DNA of 64,000 nt from Galbibacter mesophilus (GCF_023721415.1 NZ_JAMQVC010000003.1:186001-250000), one strand, 5' to 3'; shown: positions 1-10,266, counted from the first letter of the stretch. Numbers and translations are program-made. The notes: generated by a model from the letters alone, not told the origin.

Positions 1-1572
1 GTTTTCAGTAAAATAGGTAGGATTGTTCATTTTTCCGATATCATGATAGAGAGCTCCTACACGCACCAACATGGAATTAGCACCAATTTCGTTCGCTGCC
101 GCTTCCGCTAAATTTGCCACTTGAAGCGAGTGGTGAAAAGTTCCCGGGGCTTTATCTGAAAGTTCTTTTAATAGTCTAGAATTAGTATCGGAAAGCTCTA
201 ATAACGAAACATCAGAAACGAGGGAGAACAATTTTTCATAAATGTAAATAAGTGGGAAGGCCGCCAAGGTCGCGAGTCCATTCAGTACAAATAATCCGAA
301 GGTAACCCAGTGTATGTTGTCAAAATTACCTTCATGGATAATATAGAAGGCAAAATAAGCAATGATGTAAACCAATGTGATCTGACCTACCGATATAAAA
401 AGATTGGCTCTTTTATGAAGTTCAGAAATGGTTTGTATGGTTACAATACCAGCAATCGTCTGGAGGAAAACATATTCAAAACTATTAGGAACAATAAAAC
501 CCAGCAGTAGTACCGTTAAAACATGCGTAAAGAGGCCTAATCGAGGGTCGAAAAAGGCTTTTAGTATCAAAGGCATGATACAAAGAGGCACTACGTAAAC
601 GTATTGCACATTAAATTTTACAATGGTCGTAGTGAGAAAAATCATCACTAGAATATTGAAAAATATAAAAGTGACTTTATTGTTATTTACAAAAACTTCT
701 GGGCGATATTTTTTTAAGAAAAGGAGGAGCATAAAAAGTGTGACTCCCACCAAAATGGTATATCCGAAGACAATCCAGTTGTAATTATTTTCATTCCATA
801 GTTTGGACTGATATTCATTACGAAGTGAATTTAGCACATTGTATTTTTCGCCTTCAACAACCTCTCCTTTGGCGATTATACGCTTTCCTTTGTCAATATT
901 TCCACGAGTGGTGGTTACTTTTGCCAGTTCCCGCTCGAGTGTTTTTTCTGTTAAATCACTATCGAAAAATATATTGGGTTGAATAATATCGAAGTATAAA
1001 CTGCTGAAAGATTCTCTAAAGTCGGTAAGCTTTTTTTCAGATAGATAAGAATTAATTGTTCTTTCCAGTTGATTGAGCTTTATGAAGCTGCCGTACAATA
1101 CAGTTTTTTCTTCGTTTCCTTGTACCACATTTACCACTTTATCTTCTTTGTAATCGGTACTGCTTTGCACAACGCCTTTGTCGTAAATTCGGTTTAAAAG
1201 CTCTTTTGCATTCGACTTAATTTTATTCAACGTTTCCCCATTAAAATCTTCAGCTAAAAAATAAGAAGGGAACTTTTCTACAAAACTATTATAAACGGCA
1301 TCCCGTATTGTTCGGTCGTATCTAAAATAATCAGGGTGATTGGCAGTAATGGCGGCCTTTTCGTTTTTAAGCTCTTCGTCGGTTTTGTAAATAGCAAAAT
1401 CGAATGGCGCGTACAAAGTTTCGTATTGCCATAATTTTCCTTTCTGAAAATCGTATTTAAATTTTCCTCCCTTTGGGAAAAGATAGACCACAAGAACAAT
1501 GGTGGCGATAAAAAGGAAACCTTTATAGATTAAAGATTGGTTTTTGTAAATACTATCCAAAAAATTCTTCAT
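1..1572 (-). CDS. 7TM-HD family phosphohydrolase (PgpH/YqfF-like), C-terminus cut by window edge
   Basis: The reading frame is open over 524 codons from the ATG at 1572 to base 1, so the gene leaves the window on the left. The translation begins [12 protein letters not shown] and has one N-terminal membrane segment, a long extracytoplasmic region (about residues 40-260), a run of hydrophobic segments (about 265-460) and then an HD phosphohydrolase domain. The visible HD signature is [14 protein letters not shown] followed by [14 protein letters not shown] at the very edge. Family knowledge: 7TM-HD proteins of the PgpH type hydrolyse cyclic di-AMP in Firmicutes; that substrate in this organism is an inference. 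The gene is divergent from the thiolase gene. The missing part should be the rest of the HD domain. Confidence 0.88.
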   Translation of the reverse strand, partial: MKNFLDSIYKNQSLIYKGFLFIATIVLVVYLFPKGGKFKYDFQKGKLWQYETLYAPFDFAIYKTDEELKNEKAAITANHPDYFRYDRTIRDAVYNSFVEKFPSYFLAEDFNGETLNKIKSNAKELLNRIYDKGVVQSSTDYKEDKVVNVVQGNEEKTVLYGSFIKLNQLERTINSYLSEKKLTDFRESFSSLYFDIIQPNIFFDSDLTEKTLERELAKVTTTRGNIDKGKRIIAKGEVVEGEKYNVLNSLRNEYQSKLWNENNYNWIVFGYTILVGVTLFMLLLFLKKYRPEVFVNNNKVTFIFFNILVMIFLTTTIVKFNVQYVYVVPLCIMPLILKAFFDPRLGLFTHVLTVLLLGFIVPNSFEYVFLQTIAGIVTIQTISELHKRANLFISVGQITLVYIIAYFAFYIIHEGNFDNIHWVTFGLFVLNGLATLAAFPLIYIYEKLFSLVSDVSLLELSDTNSRLLKELSDKAPGTFHHSLQVANLAEAAANEIGANSMLVRVGALYHDIGKMNNPTYFTEN

Positions 1573-1803
1573 TCATTAGGAGTTAACCTCGGTGGGGTTA
1601 TTAATATTCAAATGTAACAAAAAATAGCATCGTCCACGTTATTCAGTAGTATTTAATGCGTTGTGGACAAATGGAGGTCCAAGAAAAGTTGTTTGAAAAT
1701 GGCGCGTTTTTCATTTCTGAATTAGTTAGAAATGCTATAAAAAATCAACTTATTATAAATATCTTTTTAAATTAACTAAATTCGCAATTACAAAACGAGT
1801 ATT

Positions 1804-2979
1804 ATGAAGAAAGTGGTAATAGTTTCGGCTGCAAGAACTCCAATTGGAAGTTTTTTAGGAGCACTCTCAACGGTTTCTGCCCCAAAATTAGGTGCAGTGG
1901 CAATTAAAGGTGCTTTGGAAAAGATAAATTTAGATCCGTCTATAGTAGAAGAGGTGTTAATGGGTAACGTAGTACAGGCTGGCGAGGGTCAAGCGCCTGC
2001 GAGACAAGCGGCATTGTACGCAGGTATTCCCGATACCGTACCATGTACAACGGTAAATAAAGTTTGTGCCAGTGGAATGAAGGCCGTTATGCAAGGGGCC
2101 CAAGCTATCGCTTTGGGCGATGCTTCGGTAGTTGTTGCTGGTGGAATGGAAAATATGAGTTTGATTCCGCATTACGTACACATGCGAAAAGGAACCAAGT
2201 TTGGTCCGGGAAAACTGGAAGACGGCTTACAAAAAGATGGTCTTGTAGATGCTTACGACCAAAATGCAATGGGTGTTTGTGGAGATGCGTGCGCTACGGA
2301 ATATGGTTTTAGTCGTGAAGATCAAGATGCTTTTGCTGTTCAATCATACCAAAGGTCAGCAAAGGCTTGGGAAGAAGGAAAGTTCAAGAATGAAGTAGTT
2401 CCGGTGGAAGTGCCGCAAAGACGCGGAGATGCCATTGTAGTGAATGAAGATGAGGAATATAGGAATGTAAAACTTGAAAAAATAGCTTCGTTGCGACCTG
2501 CTTTCAGTAAAGACGGAACCGTTACGGCTGCCAACGCTTCTACAATTAACGATGGAGCAGGAGCAGTGGTTTTAATGAGCGAGGAAAAAGCAAAGGAGTT
2601 GGGAATAAAGCCTTTGGCGACCATTATAAGTTATGCAGATGCCGCTCAAGAGCCTAAATGGTTTACAACAGCGCCTGCAAAGGCGCTTCCAAAAGCGTTG
2701 GCTAAAGCAGATTTATCTCTTGAGGATATTGATTTCTTTGAATTCAATGAAGCATTCTCGGTAGTTGGATTGGCAAACATGAAAATCTTAGGATTATCGG
2801 ATGAAAATGTAAATGTAAACGGTGGAGCGGTTTCATTAGGCCACCCACTAGGTTGTTCAGGAGTACGTATTCTAATCACGCTTCTAAACGTTTTAGACCA
2901 AAATAATGCTAAAAGAGGAGCAGCAGCTATTTGTAATGGTGGTGGTGGTGCTTCAGCAATAATTATTGAAAGAAATTAA
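1804..2979 (+). CDS. acetyl-CoA C-acyltransferase (thiolase)
   Basis: A full-length thiolase of 391 residues. It carries the nucleophile Cys88 in the motif VNKVCASGMKAV, the C-terminal NGGAVSLGHPLGCSG motif with His347, and the second catalytic Cys377 in CNGGGGASA. Thiolases of this length condense two acetyl-CoA molecules or cleave 3-ketoacyl-CoA; sequence alone does not separate the degradative and biosynthetic forms. No other fatty-acid oxidation gene is adjacent. The start is the first ATG of the frame, and a near-consensus -7 element (TAAATTCG) lies about 20 bp upstream. The next gene begins 23 bp after the stop on the same strand and may be co-transcribed. Confidence 0.95.
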   Translation: MKKVVIVSAARTPIGSFLGALSTVSAPKLGAVAIKGALEKINLDPSIVEEVLMGNVVQAGEGQAPARQAALYAGIPDTVPCTTVNKVCASGMKAVMQGAQAIALGDASVVVAGGMENMSLIPHYVHMRKGTKFGPGKLEDGLQKDGLVDAYDQNAMGVCGDACATEYGFSREDQDAFAVQSYQRSAKAWEEGKFKNEVVPVEVPQRRGDAIVVNEDEEYRNVKLEKIASLRPAFSKDGTVTAANASTINDGAGAVVLMSEEKAKELGIKPLATIISYADAAQEPKWFTTAPAKALPKALAKADLSLEDIDFFEFNEAFSVVGLANMKILGLSDENVNVNGGAVSLGHPLGCSGVRILITLLNVLDQNNAKRGAAAICNGGGGASAIIIERN

Positions 2980-3002
2980 TTTTATTAAGCAATACCTTGT
3001 AA

Positions 3003-3752
3003 ATGCAATACGGAATTTGCCATTTAAGCATAGTTCCCTTACGTAGTGAACCCCAACACCATGGAGAATTAAGTTCTCAGGTACTGTACGGCGAACATTT
3101 TAAAGTGTTGGAACAACGAAAGTATTGGAGCAGAATTCGTTTGGCTTTTGATAATTATGAAGGGTGGATTGAAAATGTGCAATTTCAGCTAATAGATGAA
3201 GCCATGTACCACGCTATCCAAAGTGAAACCATGGTGTTGTCTGCCGATCTTGTAGAATTCATTTATGATGCTCAAAACAATTTGCTTCCCATTCCTTTAG
3301 GGTGTAATGTTGGCAGTGCACATCATCTTAATGCCAGTTTTGATGGTGAGAAGAAACAAGGTGTGCTTCCCAAAGAAAGGCTCGTAGAAACCGCATTTCT
3401 ATACATTAATAGTCCGTATTTATGGGGAGGGAAAACGCCTTTTGGAATCGATGGTTCCGGACTGGCACAAATGGTTTATAAACTTAATGGTTATAAGCTT
3501 TCTCGGGACGCCGCTCAACAAGCTAAACAGGGAGAGGCGCTCAGTTTTATTGAAGAAAGCGAACCAGGAGATCTTGCCTTTTTTGATGATGATGAAGGGA
3601 ATATCGTTCATGTAGGTATTATAATGAAAGATAATTATATAATCCATTCCTACGGAAAAGTGCGAATTGACCGTCTAGACCATACAGGGATTTTTAATGT
3701 GGATAAAAAAATGCACACCCATAAACTTCGGGTAATTAAAAAGATAGTTTAA
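3003..3752 (+). CDS. NlpC/P60 (C40) family protein with SH3-like N-terminal domain, catalytic Cys replaced by Gly
   Basis: A protein of 249 residues. Residues 1-65 resemble a bacterial SH3 domain and residues about 125-235 are an NlpC/P60 domain. The fold motif YLWGGKTPFGIDGSGLAQMVY is almost canonical, but active members have Cys in D-C-S-G; here residue 151 is Gly (codon GGT at 3453-3455, one base from TGT). His203 (NIVHVGII) and His215 are kept. Active C40 enzymes cut peptidoglycan stem peptides through the Cys, so this copy is predicted to lack endopeptidase activity or to be a binding pseudo-enzyme, unless the base is a sequencing error. No clear signal peptide is visible. It follows the thiolase gene closely. 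Confidence 0.9.
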   Translation: MQYGICHLSIVPLRSEPQHHGELSSQVLYGEHFKVLEQRKYWSRIRLAFDNYEGWIENVQFQLIDEAMYHAIQSETMVLSADLVEFIYDAQNNLLPIPLGCNVGSAHHLNASFDGEKKQGVLPKERLVETAFLYINSPYLWGGKTPFGIDGSGLAQMVYKLNGYKLSRDAAQQAKQGEALSFIEESEPGDLAFFDDDEGNIVHVGIIMKDNYIIHSYGKVRIDRLDHTGIFNVDKKMHTHKLRVIKKIV

Positions 3753-3988
3753 TTTCTTCTGAAGGAATGGAATAGTAGCCAGTGTTCAGTATTCAATATG
3801 CAGTAGCCAGTGTTTCCTAGTTATTCATGGAAAGCGATTAACGAACGACGAAAACTCTGCAACTTTGCCCCTCTGAACCTTTGCTCCTCCATAATTAACC
3901 CATTCATTGGATTGAAAAATTATAGCGTAAGAACAGTAGTGAAATAACTCCCTTAAATTTTGTAAATTACTTGGCAAAACACTAACCA
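3753..3988. other. intergenic stretch with a short direct repeat
   Basis: This gap holds two copies of the sequence AGTAGCCAGTGTT about 26 bp apart (3773-3785 and 3801-3813), followed by low-complexity CTTTGCCCCTCTGAACCTTTGC text. No ORF, tRNA or convincing terminator is visible. The repeat may be a remnant of simple-sequence expansion. Confidence 0.5.
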
Positions 3989-5356
3989 ATGTCATTTTAC
4001 ATTAACCGCCGGCATTTTTTAAAGTCTGCCGCTGCCGCAACTATATTTTCGGCCTATGGTGCTTACGGGCATCATCTCATGTTTCCTTCAAAAAAATTAA
4101 AAGTGGGTTTAATCGGTACCGGTTGGTACGGAAAAAACGATTTACTTCGGTTGATTCAAGTAACCGATGTAGAAGTGGTTGCCCTGTGTGATGTGGATAA
4201 AAATATGTTGAATGAAGCTTCGGAATTAATTTCGCGAAGAAATAACCAATCAAAACGTCCCGCACTCTTCACCGATTATAGAACCATGCTTTCTTCCGAA
4301 GAAATGGATGTGGTTTTAATAGGAACACCAGACCATTGGCATGCTTTAAATACTATTGAAGCGCTTCAGGCTGGATGTCACGTATATGTACAAAAACCAA
4401 CAGGCGTAGACGTAATGGAAGGGGAGGCTATGGTCAAGGCTACCCAAAAATATAATAAAGTGGTACAGGTGGGACTTCAGAGAAGGAGCACCCCACATTT
4501 AATCGATGCGAAAGAAAATATTATAGATAAAGGTCTTCTGGGTAAAATAGGGCACGTAGAAATGTGTTGCTATTACCACATGCGGGCCAACGGAACTAGG
4601 GAAACAAAACCAATTCCCAATTTCTTTGACTACGATATGTGGTGCGGCCCAGCACCAAAATTGGATTATACAGGGCTACCACACCGGAGTTGGTGGAGAA
4701 GCCACATGGAATATGGAAACGGAATTATGGGGGATATGTGTGTGCATATGCTTGATGCGGTAAGATGGATGCTAGGTTTGGGATGGCCAATTAAAATACA
4801 GTCCCAAGGTGGTATTTTTGTTCAAAAAGGAGGTTTTTCGAATATAGCGGACACCCAAACGGCTATTTTTGAGTATGAAGACTTTAATTGCGTATGGAAT
4901 CACCGAAGTTGGGGAAGACCAGACGACCCCGAATATCCTTGGGCATTTTTTATTCACGGTGAAAAAGGAGTTTTAAAGGCGAGTGTAAAGAAATATGAAT
5001 TTATTTCCACGGATGGAAAAACACATATTAAAAAAGATGTGGTTTACGAAAGGGAGAAGTTTCCCGAAGATGTCACCGAGAAAAATATTGAACTTCATGT
5101 AGCTCCGGCCACAAGAGGCCATATGATGGATTTCTTAAGTGCCATAGACCAAGGGAAAAAGCCTGTTGCTTCTATCGAGCAAGGCCATATTTCTTCAGCC
5201 AGTTGTATTATTGCCAACTTAGCCATGAAGCTTGAAAGACCGTTGCGCTACAATCCAGCCACGAGGAAATTTCTTAGTGATGATGCAGCTAATGCGTTGC
5301 TGGCAAGAAAATATAGGGAAGGATGGCAACATCCATTTCCCGAAGATTTTAGCTGA
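3989..5356 (+). CDS. Gfo/Idh/MocA family oxidoreductase with Tat signal
   Basis: A 455-residue NAD(P)-dependent oxidoreductase. The N-terminus INRRHFLKSAAAATIFSAYG is a twin-arginine signal, so the folded protein is probably exported to the periplasm or anchored there. The Rossmann motif is VGLIGTGWYGKNDLL (about residues 39-53), followed by VVALCDVDK. The substrate-side conserved segment is VYVQKPTGVDVMEGEAM, with the EKP lysine equivalent in QKP. Tat-exported members often act on sugars or sugar-like substrates in marine Bacteroidota; the actual substrate cannot be told. The gene stands alone, ends at a strong hairpin shared with pnp, and its first ATG is the natural start because the Tat motif begins seven residues in. 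Confidence 0.9.
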   Translation: MSFYINRRHFLKSAAAATIFSAYGAYGHHLMFPSKKLKVGLIGTGWYGKNDLLRLIQVTDVEVVALCDVDKNMLNEASELISRRNNQSKRPALFTDYRTMLSSEEMDVVLIGTPDHWHALNTIEALQAGCHVYVQKPTGVDVMEGEAMVKATQKYNKVVQVGLQRRSTPHLIDAKENIIDKGLLGKIGHVEMCCYYHMRANGTRETKPIPNFFDYDMWCGPAPKLDYTGLPHRSWWRSHMEYGNGIMGDMCVHMLDAVRWMLGLGWPIKIQSQGGIFVQKGGFSNIADTQTAIFEYEDFNCVWNHRSWGRPDDPEYPWAFFIHGEKGVLKASVKKYEFISTDGKTHIKKDVVYEREKFPEDVTEKNIELHVAPATRGHMMDFLSAIDQGKKPVASIEQGHISSASCIIANLAMKLERPLRYNPATRKFLSDDAANALLARKYREGWQHPFPEDFS

Positions 5357-5402
5357 GTAGTGAAGTGTCTTTCGAGAAGAATTAAAAACATATATTATAA
5401 AA

Positions 5403-5436
5403 AAAATCCCAATGAAGCGAACCTCATTGGGATTTT
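5403..5436. terminator. bidirectional rho-independent terminator
   Basis: A perfect 13-bp stem (5403-5415 with 5424-5436) with an 8-nt loop. The stem has a CCCAATGA core flanked by A-runs and T-runs, so it works on both strands. It lies between the convergent oxidoreductase gene and pnp. Confidence 0.9.
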
Positions 5437-5458
5437 AAATATTCTTTAATCTTTAGGA

Positions 5459-7675
5459 TTAATTTCTTTTTGGCTTTCTATCGCCTCTATTGTCCCTAGA
5501 TCTGTTGTCTCTGTTGCCATCTTTTTCACGGGGAGGTCTTTCTTTATAGCCTTCCGGTTTAGGTAAAATAGCTTTTCGAGAAACTTTTTCTTTTCTGGTT
5601 TTTGGATCAACTCCAAAGTATTTCACTTCAAACACATCACCTAAATTTACTACATCAGTAACATTATCGGTGCGTTCCCAAGCTAGTTCAGAAATGTGTA
5701 ATAAAACTTCATTGCCTGGTGCTTGAGTGTATTCAACCACAGCTCCAAAATCAAGCATTTTAATTACTTTAACTTCATAAACTTCTCCTTTTTCTGGTTT
5801 AAAAGTAATAGAATCAATCTTTGCAAGTACTTTCTCTATTCCTTCGCTTCCTACTCCAAGGATTTCAACAATACCTTCTTCGGTAACTGGGTCTTCGTTT
5901 ATAACAATTGTGGTACCCGTTTCTTTTTGTAATTCTTGAATTACTTTACCGCCAGGTCCTATTAAAGCACCAATGAATTCATTTTCAATTCGTCTGGTAA
6001 CCATGGTAGGAGCGTGCTCTTTAACGGTTTCGTTTGGAGCAGCTATAGTGTCAGTAAGTTTTTCTAAAATATGTAAACGACCACTTCTAGCTTGGTGCAG
6101 AGCGTTCACTAAAATTTCATAGCTTAGCCCTTTTACTTTAATGTCCATTTGGCAAGCTGTAATTCCATCTGCAGTACCAGTTACTTTAAAGTCCATATCC
6201 CCTAGGTGATCCTCATCTCCTAAAATATCGGATAGTACAGCATATTTTCCAGAATCTGCATCAGAAATTAATCCCATGGCAATACCAGAAACAGGCTTTT
6301 TTAATTGCACCCCAGCATCCATCATGGCCATTGTACCTGCGCAAACAGTTGCCATAGAAGAAGAACCGTTAGATTCCAACACTTCAGAAACCACGCGCAC
6401 TGTATAAGGGCAATCTTCCGGAACCATTCCTTTTAGGGCTCGTTGCGCTAAGTTACCATGACCAACCTCTCGGCGAGACGTACCACGTATTGGGCGCGCT
6501 TCCCCAGTTGAAAATGGAGGGAAGTTGTAGTGAAGGTAGAATCTTTCTTCGCCTTCATAAGATGGCATATCTATTTGATTTGCTTCCCTGCTTGTTCCTA
6601 GCGTCACCGTAGCCAACGCTTGGGTTTCCCCTCGTGTAAAGATGGAAGAACCATGTGTAGATGGGAGATAATCTACCTCACACCAAATAGGTCTAATTTC
6701 ATCAGTCTTACGACCGTCGAGACGCAGACCTTCATCTAGAGTTAGATTCCTTACGGCTTCCTTCTCTGCTTTACTATAATATTTAGAAATTAAGTCTTTA
6801 AACTCTTCTTGCTCTTCTTCGGTAAACGTAGCAGTTACTTCTTCTTTTATAGCTGCAAAAGCGCTGCCTCTTTCGTGCTTGGAAGAACCAGCTTTTGCAA
6901 TGGCGTACACTTTGTCGTATACCATTTCGTGAATTTTCTTCGCCAAATCTTCATCTTCTCTCTCCGGATCGTATTCACGGGTTTCTTTTTTTCCGAATGC
7001 TTCCGCTAATTTTACTTGAGCTTCACATTGCACTTTAATGGCTTCATGGGCAAATTTGATAGCCTCTACCATTTCTTCTTCAGAAATTTCATCCATTTCA
7101 CCTTCCACCATCATCACAGAATCTGCTGAGGCACCAATCATCATATCGATATCCGATTCTAACAATTGTTTTCTGGTTGGGTTGATGATTAGTTCACCAT
7201 TTACTCGACCTACTCTTACTTCAGAAATAGGACATTCAAAAGGAAGGTCAGATAGTTGAATAGCTGCAGAGGCGGCTAATCCTGCCATAGCATCTGGCAT
7301 AACATCTTCATCGTGAGACATTAATTGGATCATTACCTGTGTCTCTGCATGGTAATCTTTCGGGAACAATGGACGTAGTACACGATCTACCAAACGCATA
7401 GTTAAAACTTCACCGTCACTAGGTCTGGCTTCTCTTTTGAAAAATCCACCAGGATAACGGCCAGCAGCTGCAAACTTTTCTCTGTAATCTACAGTTAACG
7501 GCAAAAAGTCAACGTCTGATTGTTGGTAATTGGAAACCACAGTACATAATAACATACATTTTCCAGATTGTACCACAACACTCCCATGAGCTTGTTTTGC
7601 TAATTTTCCCGTTTCTAGGGTAATGGTTCTTCCATCCCCTAAATCAATAATTTCTTGTTTTACTTCAGGAATCAT
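5459..7675 (-). CDS. pnp: polyribonucleotide nucleotidyltransferase (PNPase)
   Basis: A 738-residue PNPase, which degrades RNA from the 3' end by phosphorolysis. Domains in order are RNase PH 1 (about 1-230, with [14 protein letters not shown]), an all-alpha linker, RNase PH 2 (about 330-560, with [23 protein letters not shown] and the acidic motif [16 protein letters not shown]), a KH domain with the [15 protein letters not shown] loop (about 590-645) and an S1 domain (about 650-705). The last 35 residues are a basic, Asp/Arg/Asn-rich tail typical of Bacteroidota. rpsO lies upstream on the same strand, the usual rpsO-pnp order, but separated by about 300 bp and a terminator, so pnp probably has its own promoter. 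Confidence 0.98.
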   Translation of the reverse strand: MIPEVKQEIIDLGDGRTITLETGKLAKQAHGSVVVQSGKCMLLCTVVSNYQQSDVDFLPLTVDYREKFAAAGRYPGGFFKREARPSDGEVLTMRLVDRVLRPLFPKDYHAETQVMIQLMSHDEDVMPDAMAGLAASAAIQLSDLPFECPISEVRVGRVNGELIINPTRKQLLESDIDMMIGASADSVMMVEGEMDEISEEEMVEAIKFAHEAIKVQCEAQVKLAEAFGKKETREYDPEREDEDLAKKIHEMVYDKVYAIAKAGSSKHERGSAFAAIKEEVTATFTEEEQEEFKDLISKYYSKAEKEAVRNLTLDEGLRLDGRKTDEIRPIWCEVDYLPSTHGSSIFTRGETQALATVTLGTSREANQIDMPSYEGEERFYLHYNFPPFSTGEARPIRGTSRREVGHGNLAQRALKGMVPEDCPYTVRVVSEVLESNGSSSMATVCAGTMAMMDAGVQLKKPVSGIAMGLISDADSGKYAVLSDILGDEDHLGDMDFKVTGTADGITACQMDIKVKGLSYEILVNALHQARSGRLHILEKLTDTIAAPNETVKEHAPTMVTRRIENEFIGALIGPGGKVIQELQKETGTTIVINEDPVTEEGIVEILGVGSEGIEKVLAKIDSITFKPEKGEVYEVKVIKMLDFGAVVEYTQAPGNEVLLHISELAWERTDNVTDVVNLGDVFEVKYFGVDPKTRKEKVSRKAILPKPEGYKERPPREKDGNRDNRSRDNRGDRKPKRN

Positions 7676-7979
7676 AATTTTTTAATTTACCTGCGTTGCG
7701 CAGGGAGTTAAACAATGGGTTACCGCAAAAAGCAGTAGTTGTTGTGTTGTTGTAGTTGTTGTTCCCAATGAAAAACTGTTTATGTAAAGCTTTTTTATCC
7801 GCTTGACGGACATATCAAAAACCCAAATTGGGCATTTTAATCTTTATAATGTGCTAAAGGTAGTAATTATAGTTGTATTACCGATGTTAAATTAAGGAGA
7901 GCAGGTTTTTACGACTTATTACGTTGGTGTTCAAAATCGTTTAAAAACAAAAAAAGGGAGCAAATTGCTCCCTCGTGTC
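7676..7979. other. rpsO-pnp intergenic region
   Basis: About 300 bp without a gene. It contains the rpsO terminator at its right end, a GTT-rich tract (7737-7763), a small TCCG/CGGA hairpin near 7799 and the likely pnp promoter and leader on the minus strand (a near-consensus TACCTTTA at about 7855-7862). A PNPase-processed leader hairpin, as known for enterobacterial pnp autoregulation, is not evident. Confidence 0.5.
7945..7973 (-). terminator. rpsO terminator
   Basis: The palindrome AGGGAGCAA-A-TTGCTCCCT (7955-7973) lies a few bases past the rpsO stop. On the minus strand it is followed by a T-run (complement of 7945-7955). It should end rpsO transcription before pnp. Confidence 0.85.
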
Positions 7980-8249
7980 TTACTTTCTTAATCCTAATTC
8001 TTTGATGATAGCACGATATCTTGTAATATCTTTCTTCTTCAAATAATCAAGTAGGCTTCTTCTTTTACCTACTAAACTAACTAGTGAACGCTCTGTGTTG
8101 AAATCTTTACGATTCTTTTTCAAGTGTCCAGTTAGGTGATCAATTCTGTGTGTGAACAATGCAATTTGTCCTTCAGCAGATCCAGTGTTTTTTTCGTCAC
8201 CGGCATATTTTTTAAATATTTCTGCCTTCTTTTCTTTAGCTAAATACAT
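7980..8249 (-). CDS. rpsO: 30S ribosomal protein S15
   Basis: An 89-residue S15, the normal length, binding 16S rRNA and organising the platform of the small subunit. Recognisable motifs are GSAEGQIALFTHRIDHLTGHLKKNRKDF and LVGKRRSLLDYLKKKDITRY. The start ATG is supported by a promoter about 55 bp upstream. It ends in a strong terminator, then pnp follows on the same strand. Confidence 0.98.
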   Translation of the reverse strand: MYLAKEKKAEIFKKYAGDEKNTGSAEGQIALFTHRIDHLTGHLKKNRKDFNTERSLVSLVGKRRSLLDYLKKKDITRYRAIIKELGLRK

Positions 8250-8304
8250 GCCAATATTATTTAAATGATTATTATGTATTTGATAGGGTTTCTATCAACG
8301 GGCG

Positions 8305-8312
8305 CAAAGATA
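8305..8312 (-). promoter_or_regulatory. -7 element of rpsO promoter
   Basis: On the minus strand this reads TATCTTTG, an exact match to the Bacteroidota -7 consensus TAnnTTTG, about 55 bp upstream of rpsO. Confidence 0.6.
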
Positions 8313-8390
8313 ACAATTTTTTAGGATATTCTACGTTTTGATTATTATATATTTGAAAACGAAGTAAAACCTATTTATTAATTAAATTTT

Positions 8391-9260
8391 ATGTTTATGA
8401 AATCAATTTGGAGAAATGCATTAATGATTCTAATACCCGCTACTACATTAATTGTTTCTTGTAATGATGATTCTGACGATTCTATGGATAATCCCCAAAC
8501 GGAAGCCCTAAGTCCGCAAGAGGTGAAAACAACCATGGAAGCTACGCAGCTTTCGGAAGATATTGATAATATCGTGAATGTGGTTTCTGGTTCCGGCTTG
8601 GAAGAAGGTGGAACAGCTAGCAAAAGTACGTTAGCCGCCAAAGGTTGGTTGCCAGAGTGCCTTACTGTTACTACCCAATCTACTAGCGATAGTTTTATGG
8701 CTACGTTGGATTTTGGTGAAGGTTGTGAAATGCCCGATGGAAGAATGTTGGCAGGTAAACTTATGATGAGTACTGCGAACAATGCCGATTCAACTTCTTT
8801 TATGAACAATTCTGAAGTAACTTTTGAAAACTTTATGGTAGATACTGTTACCGTAAACGGAACAAAGTCTTTTGAAAATGTTTTTGAAGAAGGTCAGAAT
8901 CCTAAGTCAATGGTTAACACAGAGGTTACTTTTGCTTATCAAGACGAAACTACTTTGGATTATTCTTCTGAGCAGACACGTGTTTGGGTGGAAGGTTATG
9001 ATACCCAAGAATGGTTGAAAAGTGCTTTTGAAGTTACTGGAACTGCAAGTTTAACAACACGTGACGGGGTAACCTATAACGCGGAAGCTACGACGCCATT
9101 GAGAGCAGAACTTTTTTGCCCATACTTGGTGAGTGGTGTTCTAAGGATTACCAGTGAGGACGCCATGGCCGATTTAGATTACGGTGATGGAGAATGTGAT
9201 GACAAAGCCACCGTAACTGGACCTGAAGGAAATTCAGTAGAAATAGTATTGGAGAAATAG
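8391..9260 (+). CDS. hypothetical lipoprotein
   Basis: The protein is not recognised as a named family. It has 289 residues, with a lipoprotein signal (SIWRNALMILIPATTLIVSC) whose lipobox Cys is near residue 25, followed by an Asp-rich spacer (NDDSDDSMDNP) that could act as a surface-export signal in Bacteroidota. The mature part is rich in beta-forming Thr/Val segments and holds several Cys residues (GEGCEMPDG, LFCPYLVSG, GDGECDDKA). The start may be the second ATG at 8397 (MKSIWRNA), which gives a more usual signal peptide. It is a single gene ending in a perfect bidirectional terminator. Confidence 0.8.
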   Translation: MFMKSIWRNALMILIPATTLIVSCNDDSDDSMDNPQTEALSPQEVKTTMEATQLSEDIDNIVNVVSGSGLEEGGTASKSTLAAKGWLPECLTVTTQSTSDSFMATLDFGEGCEMPDGRMLAGKLMMSTANNADSTSFMNNSEVTFENFMVDTVTVNGTKSFENVFEEGQNPKSMVNTEVTFAYQDETTLDYSSEQTRVWVEGYDTQEWLKSAFEVTGTASLTTRDGVTYNAEATTPLRAELFCPYLVSGVLRITSEDAMADLDYGDGECDDKATVTGPEGNSVEIVLEK

Positions 9261-9283
9261 TTTTTTCCTTACTTTGAGAATAC

Positions 9284-9319
9284 AAAAAATCCGTAAAGTG
9301 AAAACTTTACGGATTTTTT
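9284..9319. terminator. bidirectional rho-independent terminator
   Basis: A perfect 15-bp stem (9284-9298 with 9305-9319), core ATCCGTAAAG, 6-nt loop, A-run before and T-run after. It sits between the convergent lipoprotein gene and accD and serves both. Confidence 0.9.
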
Positions 9320-9339
9320 TATTTTAAATAAACGTTTGA

Positions 9340-10197
9340 TTACGCTCGTATCGGCTGGTTTTGGATAAGGTCAATATATTGATTGATCTTATTTTTTAAA
9401 TCTCTTCGGTGTGAAATGAAATCTAAAAAGCCGTGTTCCAATAGAAACTCAGAAGTTTGGAAATTGTCCGGAAGATCTTTTCCGGTAGCTTCTTTTACAA
9501 CACGCGGACCTGCAAAGCCAATTAAAGCGCCAGGTTCGGCAATGTTAATGTCGCCCAACATAGCGTAAGAAGCTGTAGTCCCTCCTGTGGTTGGATCGGT
9601 ACATAACGAAATGTAAGGAATTCCTAAATCTGACAATTGGGCTAATTTAGCGGATGTTTTAGCCAACTGCATCAACGATAAAGCGGCTTCCATCATTCTA
9701 GCTCCCCCCGATTTCGAAATCATAACGAATGGAATCTTCTTTTTAATGGAATAGTCGATGGCTCGAGCGATTTTTTCTCCTACCACGCTTCCCATAGAAC
9801 CACCAATAAAAGCAAAGTCCATACAGGCTACCACTAAATCTTTGCCTTTAGATTTTCCAACAGCCGTTCTTACAGCATCTTTTAAGTTGGTTTTCTCCTG
9901 AGCTTGCTTCAATCGATCAGAATACTTTTTGGTGTCAACAAAGCTTAACGGGTCTTTAGACTCTAAGTTAGGGTCTAGCTCTTTAAACTTATTGTCATCA
10001 AACAAAATAGAGAAATATTCTTTACTCCCAATTCTTACATGGTAATCGTCTTCCGGGCTTACATAAAAGTTTTTAGCAAGCTCATCTGCTTCAACAATTT
10101 TACCGGTAGGGGACTTGTACCAAAGTCCTTTAGGAGTGTCTTTTTTCTCTTCCGTAGAGGTCTGTATACCTTTTTCTTTTCTTTTGAACCAAGTCAT
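9340..10197 (-). CDS. accD: acetyl-CoA carboxylase carboxyltransferase subunit beta
   Basis: A 285-residue carboxyltransferase beta subunit, which moves the carboxyl group from biotin to acetyl-CoA in fatty acid synthesis, acting with AccA. The crotonase-fold signature [20 protein letters not shown], the [17 protein letters not shown] stretch and [18 protein letters not shown] are all present. The N-terminal segment that in E. coli holds four zinc-binding Cys reads [17 protein letters not shown] and has no Cys pair; from memory other Flavobacteriia AccD share this, so it is a lineage trait rather than damage. It lies 70 bp downstream of fbaA on the same strand with a hairpin between. Confidence 0.96.
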   Translation of the reverse strand: MTWFKRKEKGIQTSTEEKKDTPKGLWYKSPTGKIVEADELAKNFYVSPEDDYHVRIGSKEYFSILFDDNKFKELDPNLESKDPLSFVDTKKYSDRLKQAQEKTNLKDAVRTAVGKSKGKDLVVACMDFAFIGGSMGSVVGEKIARAIDYSIKKKIPFVMISKSGGARMMEAALSLMQLAKTSAKLAQLSDLGIPYISLCTDPTTGGTTASYAMLGDINIAEPGALIGFAGPRVVKEATGKDLPDNFQTSEFLLEHGFLDFISHRRDLKNKINQYIDLIQNQPIRA

Positions 10198-10220
10198 ATT
10201 TCTTACTGTATTTTAAGGGA

Positions 10221-10255
10221 ACATCCTGAAGATTTATTATGAACCTTCAGGATGT
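10221..10255 (-). terminator. hairpin between fbaA and accD
   Basis: An 11-bp perfect stem (10221-10231 with 10245-10255, arm ACATCCTGAAG) with a 13-nt loop. On the minus strand it lies just after the fbaA stop and is followed only by TCCCTTAAAAT, so it is either a weak terminator or a 3'-end stabiliser allowing partial read-through into accD. Confidence 0.55.
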
Positions 10256-10266
10256 GTAATCAGTTT

